Source: Saccharopolyspora rosea (GTDB lineage Bacteria > Actinomycetota > Actinomycetes > Mycobacteriales > Pseudonocardiaceae). Taken from it: DNA of 64,000 bases. Location of the stretch: positions 2,852,001-2,916,000 of the forward strand of contig NZ_CP102826.1 of assembly GCF_025643595.1 (NCBI RefSeq), read 5' to 3'. The notes beneath the pieces are model-generated. The model was not told the DNA's origin. It ran no database searches and was given only the letters and a program-made list of their open reading frames with translations. The first letter of the stretch is position 1. The number at the start of each line of letters is the position of its first letter. The position numbers were made by a program, and so were the translations under genes. Shown here one piece after another: positions 8,129 through 16,834 of the stretch.

Positions 8129-9631
8129 TCACTCCCACGGGCGCACCCAGCCCCGTTCCCGCAGCAGCGCCGCGACGCGGCCGACGGCTTCCTCCCGCGA
8201 CATCCGGGCGGTGTCCAGGACGAGGTCCGCGTCCCGGGGGACCTCGTAGGGCGCGGAGACCCCGGTGAACTCCGGCAACGCGCCCGCGCGGGCTTTGCGG
8301 TAGAGGCCCTTGCGGTCGCGCCGTTCGCACTCCCCGAGCGGGGTCGCGACGTGCACCAGCACGAAGCCGCCGACCTCCTCGACCATCCGGCGCACCGCGT
8401 CCCGGTCGGCCCGGTACGGCGCGATCGGCGCGCAGATCGCCGCACCGCCGTGCCGGACCACCTCGGCCGCGACGAACCCGATCCGGCGCACGTTGCGGCT
8501 GCGGTCCTCGGGCGAGAAGCCCAGCCCCGCGCACAGCGTGCGGCGCACCTCGTCGCCGTCGAGCAGGGTCACCGCCCGGTGGTCGTGCCTGCCGAGGTCG
8601 TCGCGCAGCGCCCGCGCGAGCGTCGACTTGCCCGCTCCGGACAGCCCGGTGAACAGCACCGCGAACCCGCGCCGCGACAGGGGCGGGTGCAACCGCTGCT
8701 GCTGTTCGGCGATGGCCGGGGTGGTGAACCAGTCGGGCAGCGGGGTACCGGTGTCCAGGTGTTCGCGCAGTTCGTCCGCGCCGAGCCCGGGGCGCCGCCG
8801 CGCCGGGGCGACCGCGGTGGCGGGCCGCCACCGGTCGGTGTCGTCGCGGACGAACTCCGGCGGCTCGACCGCGGGGATCGGCGAGTTCTCCAGCGGTGTC
8901 GTCGTGATCAGCCGGGTGGCGCCGTAGGCCGCGGCGACGTGCGCGCACAGCAGCGCGTCGCGCTTCGGGTCGTCGCGCCGCACCAGCGGGACCGGGACGA
9001 TCGTGGTGCCTTCCGGGAGCTGCGGGCGGGCCGCGAGCAGGGCCTGCACGAGCAGTTCCGGGCGGGGGCCGCGCAGCCGTGGCAGCAGCAGCACGTGCGC
9101 GCCGGTGTCCTCGGCCAGCTGCCGGAGCTGGGCGAGTTCCCTGAGGTGCAACGGGTGTTCCGGGAGCATTCCGAGGACCGGCCGGTCCGGGAGGGACTCC
9201 CGCACGGCGGCGGCGGGCGGGCGCATCGTGCGCAGCGCACCGCCGGGAGCGCCGGCCGCGCGGACCGGTCCGGCGACGTGCACGACGTCTCCGCCGGTCC
9301 ACGGTGCCTCGTTGCGCACGACGGCGACCGGGGCGCCTTCGGCGTCGCGGAGTTCGATCTCGTCCGCCGACCCGAGTTCGGCGGGGACGGCGAGGGTGAT
9401 CGGAGCGGGCCAGGGCGTTCCGTCGCGCAGCTGGTGGCGAGTGCGGACCGACGCGACGTCCGCCGAGCCGAGGAACCCGGTCAGCGGCGGGAAAGCCCCG
9501 TCCAGCAACAGCTCCACATCGGACAGTTCGGCGGGGCTCGGGACCCATCCGGGCCGCTCGGTCCCCATCGGACGGCCGGGGTTCTCGCTCGGCGCGCTCG
9601 TCGCCGGGGGTGCGGACTCCGCTCCGTTCAC
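8129..9631 (-). CDS. cysC: APS kinase fused to a degenerate sulfate adenylyltransferase-like domain
   Basis: A 500-residue two-domain protein. The C-terminal third (about residues 325-500) is a complete APS kinase: Walker [34 protein letters not shown] and C-A-P-I-A-P-Y-R. It should phosphorylate APS to PAPS. Residues about 25-310 follow the Sat layout (PUA-like, then a nucleotidyl-transferase-like region). However, the Sat active-site motif Q-x-R-N-P-x-H-R-x-H is replaced by [10 protein letters not shown], so ATP-sulfurylase activity from this half is doubtful; CysDN can supply it. The GTG at 9631 sits about 5 bases after the predicted transcription start. An internal ATG (9568) is the alternative start. 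Confidence 0.85.
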   Translation of the reverse strand: MNGAESAPPATSAPSENPGRPMGTERPGWVPSPAELSDVELLLDGAFPPLTGFLGSADVASVRTRHQLRDGTPWPAPITLAVPAELGSADEIELRDAEGAPVAVVRNEAPWTGGDVVHVAGPVRAAGAPGGALRTMRPPAAAVRESLPDRPVLGMLPEHPLHLRELAQLRQLAEDTGAHVLLLPRLRGPRPELLVQALLAARPQLPEGTTIVPVPLVRRDDPKRDALLCAHVAAAYGATRLITTTPLENSPIPAVEPPEFVRDDTDRWRPATAVAPARRRPGLGADELREHLDTGTPLPDWFTTPAIAEQQQRLHPPLSRRGFAVLFTGLSGAGKSTLARALRDDLGRHDHRAVTLLDGDEVRRTLCAGLGFSPEDRSRNVRRIGFVAAEVVRHGGAAICAPIAPYRADRDAVRRMVEEVGGFVLVHVATPLGECERRDRKGLYRKARAGALPEFTGVSAPYEVPRDADLVLDTARMSREEAVGRVAALLRERGWVRPWE

Positions 9632-9642
9632 GTTGACCCCTC

Positions 9643-9673
9643 ATGTAGACGCTGTGTGAACCGACTGGGTCAA
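9643..9673 (-). promoter_or_regulatory. Predicted sigma-70-type promoter of the sulfation operon
   Basis: On the minus strand, TTGACC (9668-9673) and CTACAT (9643-9648) are separated by 19 bases (18 if TCTACAT is taken as the -10). Transcription would start near 9636, leaving only about 5 bases before GTG 9631, so the mRNA is probably leaderless. Unlike other sulfur loci in this window, no cysteine leader ORF is seen here. Confidence 0.5.
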
Positions 9674-9785
9674 CTACGGTGTCCGGAGGGGTCCGCCGGG
9701 GAGAACCCCGGTGACGATTTCTCGCCAGATCTCGTTTTTCCCACCGATTGCCCGTCGCAGGCGTTTCGCCCGGAGCGCGCCGCGT

Positions 9786-9807
9786 CCGCCGACGGCGCCG
9801 TCGGCGG
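9786..9807. repeat. 22-bp perfect palindrome upstream of the sulfation operon
   Basis: Positions 9786-9796 and 9797-9807 are exact reverse complements with no spacer. It lies about 115 bases upstream of the predicted promoter in a gene-free 409-base stretch (9632-10040). It could be a regulator site, a cruciform, or simply GC-rich chance; I see no gene in the rest of this gap. Confidence 0.5.
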
Positions 9808-10040
9808 CGGTGGCGGGACCGGCCCGACCGTTCGTCCAGGTGACAACCGAACGTCGTGCCGGTGCGGGAAGTTCCGCGGGCGCGGCGGAGCACTCCCCGT
9901 AGTGGCGTGATCACTGCGGGGAGTCGTGGCGGTGTGCGCCGTCGTTCCGGATGGCGGCCGGAGCCGTGCCCCGGGTGGAACGGCTTGCGGTCCGGCCGCT
10001 GTTCAGGGCCGGTGCGCGAGGTGGGCGCGCGCCGCGCCCG

Positions 10041-11301
10041 TCACGTGTGCTGCAGGGCCTGGAACTGCGGGATCCACGTGTTGTTCCGGCCGGGCCGACC
10101 GTCCGCACCCGGCTGCACGGTCCGCGGGCAGAACAGGCTGTTGAGCAGCCACGGCGTCGACTTCGGACCGAAGTCCCGCGACATCGCGGCGTCCTGCACC
10201 ACGCCGTAGGTGGCCACCGCGAGCCGCCCGGTCGCGCGGAACCTCCCGACCTGGGCGGTCAGGTAGTCCTTGTGGCTGGCGAACCACGGGAGCGCGGCGA
10301 GGAAACCGTCCCACTCCTGCTGCGTGAACGGCTTGTCGAGGGCGCTCTTGATGGTCTTCCACACCGGTCCGCCCGGCAGCCCGTTGCTGCGGGTGAATTC
10401 GGCGGGCATCGGATCGGTCAGGTGCTGCTGGTAGAACAGCACCAGGGAGAACTCGGTGGCCAGGAACTTCTGGTCGCCGCGCATCCGCGGGAGGATGTAG
10501 TCCAAGTACGCCTTGTCCGCGCCGGGGGCGGGCAGGTGCGGGTGGATGTCCGTGCCGTCGAGCTCCGGTGTCTCGCGGACGAACGCCATCCACCGCTCGG
10601 TGGCGGACGTGCGCCAGTCGGGGCGGTCGAGGTGGTTGAGCGCGCCCATGTACAGCCGGGTCTTGGACGTCGGCCCGCCGTGCTCGTTCCGGTAGGCGAT
10701 GACGCGCCGCGCCATGGCCTCGTAGAAGGCGTTGAGGCGGTCGTGGTCCTCGTCGCGTGAACGGTTCGTTGCCGATGGCCAGGATGTCCACTTTGCCCAT
10801 CACCGCCGGGAGCACCGCGTCCAACCGCTTGAGCGCGGTGTCCATGGCGGGGCTTCCCGGTGTCGGGAGGGGCTGGTGGAAGTAGGGGAACTTCAGCGAC
10901 AGGACGGTGCCGTACCCCAGTCCGCTCGCGGTCAGCAGCGTCCGGATCGAGTCGTGGCCGGCCGGGTCGCCGTGGTCGGCATCGGGCATCGGGAAGAACC
11001 CCCGCAGCCACGTCGCGGAGACGTCCTGCAGCTCGGTGAACGTCATGCCGCTCGGGTCACCGTTGAAGTTCGCCCCGAGGACCCCGTTCGCGGGCGGCGC
11101 CGTGACGCGCGCCGTCCCCGGGGGAGGCGACGGCGCGACGCCGGAGTGGTCCGACCCGCTTCCGGAGTGGTCGGACCCGCTTCGGGATTCGCACGCTGCC
11201 AGGCCGGCGACCCCGACGGCTCCGCAGAGGGCCAGCAGCCGACGGCGCGAGAAAACCCCGCCCGCACCGGATCCGTCTGAAGTGGCCTGTTCGTCCCGCA
11301 T
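10041..11301 (-). pseudogene. Frameshifted lipoprotein, glycosidase-like fold suspected
   Basis: Starts at ATG 11301 (GGAGGAG 8 bases upstream) with a twin-Arg-like R-R-R-L-L-A-L and a lipobox L-A-A-C (Cys about residue 35), followed by a short repeat of S-G-S-D-H-S-G. The first half reads to I-L-A-I-G-N-E-P-F-T. Near 10755 the frame is lost, and coding resumes one base out of phase with D-E-D-H-D-R-L-N-A-F-Y-E-A-M-A-R-R-V to the stop at 10041. Inserting one base restores a single protein of about 420 residues. The 'GNEP' strand and the layout suggest a TIM-barrel glycosidase-like protein, but I do not recognise the family. It may be a true frameshift or a sequencing error. Confidence 0.7.
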
Positions 11302-11684
11302 CGAGCAACTCCTCCACCGGTCGAGTTCCGCGGTGCGCCCGCGGAGCAGCGCCGGTGCGACGGCGATCATGGTCGTTCGGGAGTGTATTCGAAACGATCC
11401 CGGGTGCGGTGGGTGTCCGGTGGATGCCGGTGGAGACCCCTCAGGAATCCACGCATAACCGGCGTTCCGCGCATTTCCGGGATCGCGGGCGCGCGGGACC
11501 CGGTGCCCGTGCGCGGCGGTGGCGGACCGTCGGCTGGGTCCCGCCTCGCCCGCGGGCCCGGCGGTCGCCTCTGGCGCGAGCGGCTCTCCCCGCCGGAGCA
11601 CCATCTACAGTGGACCATCGAGGAGATCGTGTTGCCGCGAGGTTTCCGGGCGGTGAAACCAGTCGGCGCCGAACGGATCGTGCG
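11302..11684. other. Intergenic stretch without a supported gene
   Basis: About 380 bases between the divergent lipoprotein and leader-peptide transcripts. Open frames here have no ribosome sites or consistent third-position bias. A 10-base C-T-A-C-A-G-T-G-G-A match to the window's recurrent palindrome occurs near 11607. Confidence 0.5.
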
Positions 11685-11713
11685 TTGACCGCGACACAGC
11701 GTGCTGGCAAACT
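11685..11713 (+). promoter_or_regulatory. Predicted promoter of the leader peptide/OsmC-MetX operon
   Basis: TTGACC (11685-11690) and CAAACT (11708-11713) with a 17-base spacer. Transcription should start close to 11720-11721, exactly at the ATG of the leader ORF, so the leader would be translated without a 5' UTR. Confidence 0.55.
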
Positions 11714-11720
11714 GTCGGCC

Positions 11721-11807
11721 ATGCGCCAAGGGCAGCGGTTCATCACTCGACGCCACGTTGATCTGCGTCGAACCGCCAGCGCCCTGTGTGCGACCACGCC
11801 CTGCTGA
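11721..11807 (+). CDS. Cysteine-type leader peptide of the OsmC-MetY-MetX operon
   Basis: A 28-residue ORF with the core R-R-H-V-D-L-R-R-T-A-S-A-L-C and a final Cys (C-A-T-T-P-C). Four other ORFs in this window share the H-V-D-[LF] core and late Cys codon, and all precede sulfur genes. Such 'putative leader peptides' are known upstream of actinobacterial sulfur genes; cysteine-dependent ribosome stalling is the likely mode by analogy with mycobacterial polycysteine uORFs. The ATG coincides with the predicted transcription start. The 220 bases between its stop and the OsmC start contain a GC hairpin near 11840-11860 (GGTCCG / CGGACC) that could serve as an attenuator. Confidence 0.75.
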   Translation: MRQGQRFITRRHVDLRRTASALCATTPC

Positions 11808-12027
11808 GAACGCCTGGTACCGCACGTCTTTCACGATCGTCGCCGGTCCGCGCGCGCTCCGGACCATTCCACCCCTCGTTGGCCGGAAGGCCGGCAGCTG
11901 ACCGCATCCGCACGCCCCGACCGCGGAGCGCCTCGGCGATGCGGCCGCGCCATGACCGGATTCCCGCTCGGCGTCCCGCCGCCGGCGGTGACCCGACCGG
12001 CCAACCACCCTGCACAGGAGGAAATCC

Positions 12028-12588
12028 ATGACCTCGACCGATCTGCCGGTCGACAACGGCGTCAACGTCGAAGCCCTGCTCGGCGCCCGCAACGCGCTCG
12101 CCGACACCCCGGAGATCGCCCGGTTCCGCTGGCGCGCGACGAACTCGTGGGTGCGGGGGACCCACAGCGAGTCCACTGTGGAATCGTTTTACGGGTTCGG
12201 GGAGGAGCAGCGGCACAAGAGGACGTTCCGCTTCGACGCCGACCACCCCGAGGCGTTCGCCGCCGAGGACAACGGCGCGACGCCGGTGGAACTGGTGCTG
12301 GTGGCGCTGGGCAGCTGCCTGACCGCGGGCGTCGCGTCGGTCGCGCAGCAGCGGTCGATCCAGTTGCGCTCGGTCCGGGCCACCATCGAGGCCGACTTCG
12401 ACCTGCACGGCATCCTCGGCGCCGATCCCGAGGTCCGCAACGGGTTCAGCGGCGTGCGGGTCAGCTACGACATCGACGCCGATGCCGGTCCCGACGAGAT
12501 CAAGGCCCTCGTCGCGCAGTCGCAGAAGCGCTCGGCCGTCTACGACATCCTCACCAACCCCACGGACGTCTCGGTGGAGGTGGCCTGA
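12028..12588 (+). CDS. OsmC family protein
   Basis: A 186-residue cytoplasmic protein of the OsmC/Ohr fold. The N-terminal half has the typical Y-G-F-G-E-E-Q strand. The helix with the first conserved Cys reads V-A-L-G-S-C-L-T-A-G (about residues 91-100). The second Cys of classical peroxidatic OsmC is replaced: the site reads K-R-S-A-V-Y-D. Thiol peroxidase activity is therefore uncertain; other OsmC-type proteins handle sulfur compounds. A strong AGGAGG site precedes ATG 12028. It is the first gene of a sulfur operon and is followed 27 bases later by a flavin monooxygenase. Confidence 0.88.
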   Translation: MTSTDLPVDNGVNVEALLGARNALADTPEIARFRWRATNSWVRGTHSESTVESFYGFGEEQRHKRTFRFDADHPEAFAAEDNGATPVELVLVALGSCLTAGVASVAQQRSIQLRSVRATIEADFDLHGILGADPEVRNGFSGVRVSYDIDADAGPDEIKALVAQSQKRSAVYDILTNPTDVSVEVA

Positions 12589-12615
12589 ACCGGGCCGCTG
12601 CCAGGAGATCCAACC

Positions 12616-13872
12616 ATGCCGAAGCTGTCCGCTGTCGTCGTCGGCGCGGGTCACTGCGGGTTGGCCGTGAGCCGCTGCCTCGCCGAGCGTTCCATCGACC
12701 ACGTGGTGCTCGAACGCGGCGAGGTGGCGCACTCGTGGCGGACCCAGCGGTGGGACTCGTTCCGGCTGCTGACGCCGAACTGGATGACCAGGTTGCCGGG
12801 GCGCAGCTACCCCGGAACCGATCCCGACGGCTACCGGACGGCCGCGGAGACCGCGCAGCTGATCGCCGAGTACGCCACCGCGACGGGCGCACCGGTGCGC
12901 ACCGGCACCGCGGTCACCTCGGTGCGCCCCGCCGAGGACGGGTTCCTGGTGCGCACCGACCAGGGCGACTGGAGGTCGCGCACCGTCGTGCTGGCCTCCG
13001 GCGCGTGCAACCAACCGCGCGTCCCCGCGCTCGCCGAGGCGGTCCCGCCGGAACTGGCCACCCTCACCGCCCTGGACTACCGGACGCCCGAGCAGCTGCC
13101 GGAAGGCGGCGTGCTCGTCGTCGGCGCCTCCTCCAGCGGGGTCCAGATCGCCGAGGAAGTGCACCGGTCCGGCAGGCCGGTGACGCTCGCGGTCGGCGAG
13201 CACGTGCGGATGCCGCGGACCTACCGCGGGCTCGACGTGCTGTGGTGGATGGACGCCAGCGGCCTGCTCGACGAGTCCTATGTGGACGTACCGGATCTGA
13301 CCCGGGCCCGGGGACTGCCCTCGATGCAGCTCGTCGGAGCACCGCGCACGCTCGACCTCAACGCGTTGCGCCGCCTCGGGGTGCGGCTGGTCGGCAGGCT
13401 GGCCGGTGTGCGGGACGGCGCGTTGCAGTTCTCCGGTTCGCTGCGCAACGTGTGCGCGCTGGCCGACCTGAAGCTGGGGCGGTTGCTGGACACCTTCGAC
13501 GCCTGGGCGGAGTCGTCGGGATTCCGGGACTGCGGACCGGTGGAGCGCTTCCCCGCGACCGAACTGCCGCCGGACCCGCCGCTGACGCTGGACCCGCGCC
13601 GCAGCGGCATCCGCAGCATCGTCTGGGCCACCGGGTTCCGGCCCGACACCTCCTGGCTGGACGTCCCGGTGCGCGACCGCAAGGGGCGGATCCGGCACGA
13701 CGGCGGGGTGACCGCCTGGCCCGGGCTCTACCTCCTGGGAATGCCGTTCCTGCGGCGCCGCAAGTCGACCCTCATCGACGGCGCGGCGGCCGACGCCCGC
13801 GAACTCGCCGAGCACCTGGCCGGGCACCTGGGCACCCGTCGCACGCCGCACACCGAACCGGTCGTCGGCTGA
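12616..13872 (+). CDS. FAD/NAD(P)-dependent monooxygenase (CzcO/FMO-like)
   Basis: A 418-residue two-dinucleotide-binding-domain flavoprotein. FAD loop G-A-G-H-C-G at residues 10-15, a W-D-S-F-R-L-L-T-P segment typical of this family near residue 50, NAD(P) loop G-A-S-S-S-G near residue 172, and the A-T-G-F motif near 337. Related enzymes oxygenate S or N atoms or ketones with NADPH and O2. The substrate is not predictable; its place between OsmC and MetY suggests an organosulfur compound. The start ATG has an AGGAG site about 9 bases upstream. Confidence 0.85.
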   Translation: MPKLSAVVVGAGHCGLAVSRCLAERSIDHVVLERGEVAHSWRTQRWDSFRLLTPNWMTRLPGRSYPGTDPDGYRTAAETAQLIAEYATATGAPVRTGTAVTSVRPAEDGFLVRTDQGDWRSRTVVLASGACNQPRVPALAEAVPPELATLTALDYRTPEQLPEGGVLVVGASSSGVQIAEEVHRSGRPVTLAVGEHVRMPRTYRGLDVLWWMDASGLLDESYVDVPDLTRARGLPSMQLVGAPRTLDLNALRRLGVRLVGRLAGVRDGALQFSGSLRNVCALADLKLGRLLDTFDAWAESSGFRDCGPVERFPATELPPDPPLTLDPRRSGIRSIVWATGFRPDTSWLDVPVRDRKGRIRHDGGVTAWPGLYLLGMPFLRRRKSTLIDGAAADARELAEHLAGHLGTRRTPHTEPVVG

Positions 13873-13899
13873 CCGCGACCGAGACCTTCCGGAGGACCG

Positions 13900-15222
13900 A
13901 TGGACCGCCAGTGGGGCTTCCGCACCCGCGCCCTGCACGCCGGAGCCGTGCCCGACGCCGCGACCGGTGCCCGCGCGGTGCCGATCTACCAGACCACGAG
14001 CTTCGTCTTCACCGACACCGCCGACGCGGCCGGTCTGTTCGCGCTGCAGAAGTACGGCACGGTCTACAGCCGGATGTCCAACCCGACCGTGGCGGCGCTG
14101 GAGGAGCGGCTGGCCAGCCTGGACGGCGGTCTGGGCGCGGTGTGCACCGCCAGCGGCCAGTCCGCCGAGTTCCTGACCTTCGCCTGCCTGGCCGGTGCCG
14201 GTGACGAGATCGTGGCGGCGGCCGGGCTCTACGGCGGGACCATCACGCAGCTGGACGTGACGCTGCGCCGCTTCGGGGTGCACACCACGTTCGTCCGCGG
14301 CGCCGAACCCGACGCGGTGGCCGCGGCCATCACCGACCGCACGAAGCTGGTGTTCGCCGAGGCCATCGCGAACCCCTCCGGCGACATCGCGGACATCGCG
14401 GCGCTGGCCGAAGTGGCGCACGCGGCGGGCGTGCCGCTGGTCATCGACGCCACGCTGGCCACCCCGTACCTGTGCCGGCCGATCGAGCACGGCGCCGACA
14501 TCGTGATCCACTCGGCGACCAAGTTCCTCGGCGGTCACGGCACGACGCTCGGCGGCGCGGTGGTCGAAGCGGGCCGGTTCGACTGGGGCGGCGGCCGGTT
14601 CCCCACCATGACCACGCCCATCCCGTCCTACGGCGGCCTGACCTGGTGGGGGAACTTCCAGGAGTTCGGGTTCCTCACCAAGCTGCGCGCTGAGCAGCTG
14701 CGCGACGTCGGCCCGAGCCTGTCGCCGATGGCGGCGTTCCAGCTGTTGCAGGGGGTGGAGACGCTTCCGCTGCGGATGGCCGCGCACGTCGACAACGCGC
14801 GCACCGTCGCCGAGTGGCTCGCCGCCGACCCGCGGGTGTCCTACGTGCGCTGGGCCGGACTGCCCGACCACCCGCACCACGAGCGGGCCCGGCGCTACAC
14901 CCCGCGGGGACCGGGTGCGGTGTTCGCCTTCGGCGTCAAGGGCGGGCGCGCGGCAGGCCGCCGGTTCATCGAGTCGGTCCGGTTGTGCAGCCACCTGGCC
15001 AACGTGGGCGACGTCCGCACGCTGGTGATCCACCCCGCGTCGACGACGCACCAGCAGCTCAGCGAGTCCCAACTGGACGCTGCGGGCGTGCCCGCGGACC
15101 TGGTCCGGATCAGCGTCGGGCTGGAGGACGTCGACGACATCCTCTGGGACCTCGACGCGGCGCTCGCCGCGGCCGCCGAGGAGTCCGCGGGACGACCCGA
15201 CCGACGAGGAGGTGCCCGGTGA
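13900..15222 (+). CDS. metY: O-acetylhomoserine aminocarboxypropyltransferase-like PLP enzyme
   Basis: A 440-residue member of the Cys/Met-metabolism PLP family. Signature features: Y-S-R-M-S-N-P-T near residue 48, the D-x-T-L-A-T-P-Y strand, and the PLP lysine in [12 protein letters not shown] (Lys near residue 208). The length and the H-P-A-S-T-T-H block fit O-acetylhomoserine sulfhydrylases, which condense O-acetylhomoserine with sulfide to homocysteine. MetX two genes downstream supplies the substrate. A gamma-lyase role is the alternative. A GGAGG site precedes ATG 13900, and the stop overlaps the next start (GTGA). Confidence 0.88.
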   Translation: MDRQWGFRTRALHAGAVPDAATGARAVPIYQTTSFVFTDTADAAGLFALQKYGTVYSRMSNPTVAALEERLASLDGGLGAVCTASGQSAEFLTFACLAGAGDEIVAAAGLYGGTITQLDVTLRRFGVHTTFVRGAEPDAVAAAITDRTKLVFAEAIANPSGDIADIAALAEVAHAAGVPLVIDATLATPYLCRPIEHGADIVIHSATKFLGGHGTTLGGAVVEAGRFDWGGGRFPTMTTPIPSYGGLTWWGNFQEFGFLTKLRAEQLRDVGPSLSPMAAFQLLQGVETLPLRMAAHVDNARTVAEWLAADPRVSYVRWAGLPDHPHHERARRYTPRGPGAVFAFGVKGGRAAGRRFIESVRLCSHLANVGDVRTLVIHPASTTHQQLSESQLDAAGVPADLVRISVGLEDVDDILWDLDAALAAAAEESAGRPDRRGGAR

Positions 15223-15698
15223 GCCGGCGATGGGTGGCCCCGACGGCGCTCCAACGGCTGGAACTGCTGCGCCGCACGCGGACGGTCGCGATGCTGGGTG
15301 CCTCGCCGAACCCGGCGCGGGCCAGCAACTTCGTGGCCACGTACCTGCTGGCCAGCACCGACTACGACGTCTACTTCGTCAACCCCAACGCCACCGAGGT
15401 CCTGGGGCGGCCCGCCTACCCCTCGCTGGCGGCGCTGCCGGTGGTACCCGACCTGGTCGACGTCTTCCGCAAACCCGCCGACCTGCCGACCGTGCTGGCC
15501 GAGACGGTGCGGGTGGGCGCATCGGCGCTGTGGCTGCAGTTCGGCCTCCACGACGAGGACATCGCGGCGGAGGCCGAATCCGCCGGTCTGGAGGTCGTCA
15601 TGGACCGCTGCCTGAAGATCGAGCACGCCCGGTTCCACGGCGGGTTGCACCTCGCCGGGTTCAACACCGGGGTGATCAGCTCCCGACGTCCGCGATGA
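15219..15698 (+). CDS. CoA-binding domain protein (YccU-like)
   Basis: A 159-residue Rossmann-fold protein with the CoA-binding pattern V-A-M-L-G-A-S-P-N-P-x-R-x-S near residues 23-36, then V-F-R-K-P-A-D-L and W-L-Q-F-G. It resembles the stand-alone CoA-binding domain of succinyl-CoA synthetase alpha, without the catalytic ligase part. GTG 15219 overlaps the metY stop and is preceded by GAGGAGG; the end overlaps the metX start (ATGA). Such proteins recur beside metX/metY in actinobacteria, but the biochemical role is unproven; binding of acetyl-CoA or a CoA-sulfur species is only a guess. Confidence 0.85.
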   Translation: MSRRWVAPTALQRLELLRRTRTVAMLGASPNPARASNFVATYLLASTDYDVYFVNPNATEVLGRPAYPSLAALPVVPDLVDVFRKPADLPTVLAETVRVGASALWLQFGLHDEDIAAEAESAGLEVVMDRCLKIEHARFHGGLHLAGFNTGVISSRRPR

Positions 15699-16807
15699 GC
15701 GCCCCGAGCAGCGAGGTGACCGGCGCCTGGCGCGACGGGGACCCGGTGGGCCGTCGCCGGTTCGTCGAGGTCGGCGACCTGCCGCTGGAACGGGGCGGCA
15801 CGCTGCCCGGGGTCCGGCTGGCGTACGAGACGTGGGGTGCGCTCAACCCGGCCCGGGACAACGCGGTTCTGGTGCTGCACGCCATGTCCGGCGACAGCCA
15901 CGCGACCGGCGCCGCCGGCCCCGGCCATCCCAGCCCCGGGTGGTGGCGCGGCGTCGTCGGCCCGGGGCTGGCCATCGACACCGACCGGTGGTTCGTGGTC
16001 TGCCCCAACGCGCTCGGCGGGTGCCAGGGATCCACCGGACCGTCGACACCGGCCCCGGACGGGCGTGCCTGGGGCAGCCGGTGGCCCGGCATCACCATCC
16101 GGGACCAGGTGGCGGCCGAGGCGGTCCTGGCCGACGCGCTCGGCGTGCCGAGCTGGGCCGCCGCGGTGGGCGGCTCGATGGGCGGCATGCGGGCGCTGGA
16201 GTGGTCGCTGTGCCGGCCGGACCGCGTGGACCGCGTCGTCGTGCTCTGCGCCGGGGCCGAAGCCTCCGCCGACCAGGTCGCCACCTGCCGGGTGCAGATC
16301 GACGCCATCCGGGCCGACCCGAACTGGCACGACGGCGACTACTACGCGCAGCCCACCGGACCGGTGGTCGGGCTGGCCGTCGCGCGCCGGATCGCGCACC
16401 TGACCTACCGCAGCGCAGCGGAGATCGACACCCGCTTCGGACGCGCGGGCACGCGGGGCGGTGATCCGCTCGTCGAGGGCTTCGCGGTGGAGTCGTGGCT
16501 GGAGCACACCGCCGCCACCCTGGTGAACCGCTTCGACGCGGGCAGCTACGTCGCCCTCACCGAAGCGATGAACACCCACGACATCGGGCGTGGCCGGGGC
16601 GGTGCGGCCGCCGCGGTCGGCCGGATGCGCGCGCGGGCCACGATCGCCGGGGTCGGCTCCGATCGCCTCTACCCGCTGCACCAGCAGACCCGGCTCGCCG
16701 AGCTGCTCGGCGTCCCGCTGCACGTCATCGACTCCCGGCGGGGCCACGACGGTTTCCTGGTGGAGACCGACCAGGTCGGCGCGATCCTGGAGCGGGCGCT
16801 GGGGTGA
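15695..16807 (+). CDS. metX: Homoserine O-acetyltransferase
   Basis: A 370-residue alpha/beta-hydrolase. The nucleophile elbow G-G-S-M-G-G-M-R-A is near residue 155, the acidic member in G-V-G-S-D-R-L-Y-P near 323, and the catalytic His in R-R-G-H-D-G-F-L near 350. It activates homoserine with acetyl-CoA for direct sulfhydrylation by MetY. The N-terminal L-A-Y-E-T-W-G and N-A-L-G-G-C-Q-G-S-T-G-P motifs are diagnostic. ATG 15695 overlaps the preceding stop. Confidence 0.95.
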   Translation: MSAPSSEVTGAWRDGDPVGRRRFVEVGDLPLERGGTLPGVRLAYETWGALNPARDNAVLVLHAMSGDSHATGAAGPGHPSPGWWRGVVGPGLAIDTDRWFVVCPNALGGCQGSTGPSTPAPDGRAWGSRWPGITIRDQVAAEAVLADALGVPSWAAAVGGSMGGMRALEWSLCRPDRVDRVVVLCAGAEASADQVATCRVQIDAIRADPNWHDGDYYAQPTGPVVGLAVARRIAHLTYRSAAEIDTRFGRAGTRGGDPLVEGFAVESWLEHTAATLVNRFDAGSYVALTEAMNTHDIGRGRGGAAAAVGRMRARATIAGVGSDRLYPLHQQTRLAELLGVPLHVIDSRRGHDGFLVETDQVGAILERALG

Positions 16808-16834
16808 GCACATCCGCCGGAGACTGGAGGTCGT

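Noticed and set aside
9632-10040. A cysteine leader peptide before the sulfation operon
   Set aside because: No ORF with the H-V-D-L core occurs there; the predicted transcript begins only a few bases before the first gene.
11743-15072. A 1109-codon open frame on the minus strand
   Set aside because: Antisense of OsmC, the monooxygenase and MetY; third-position pattern belongs to the plus strand.
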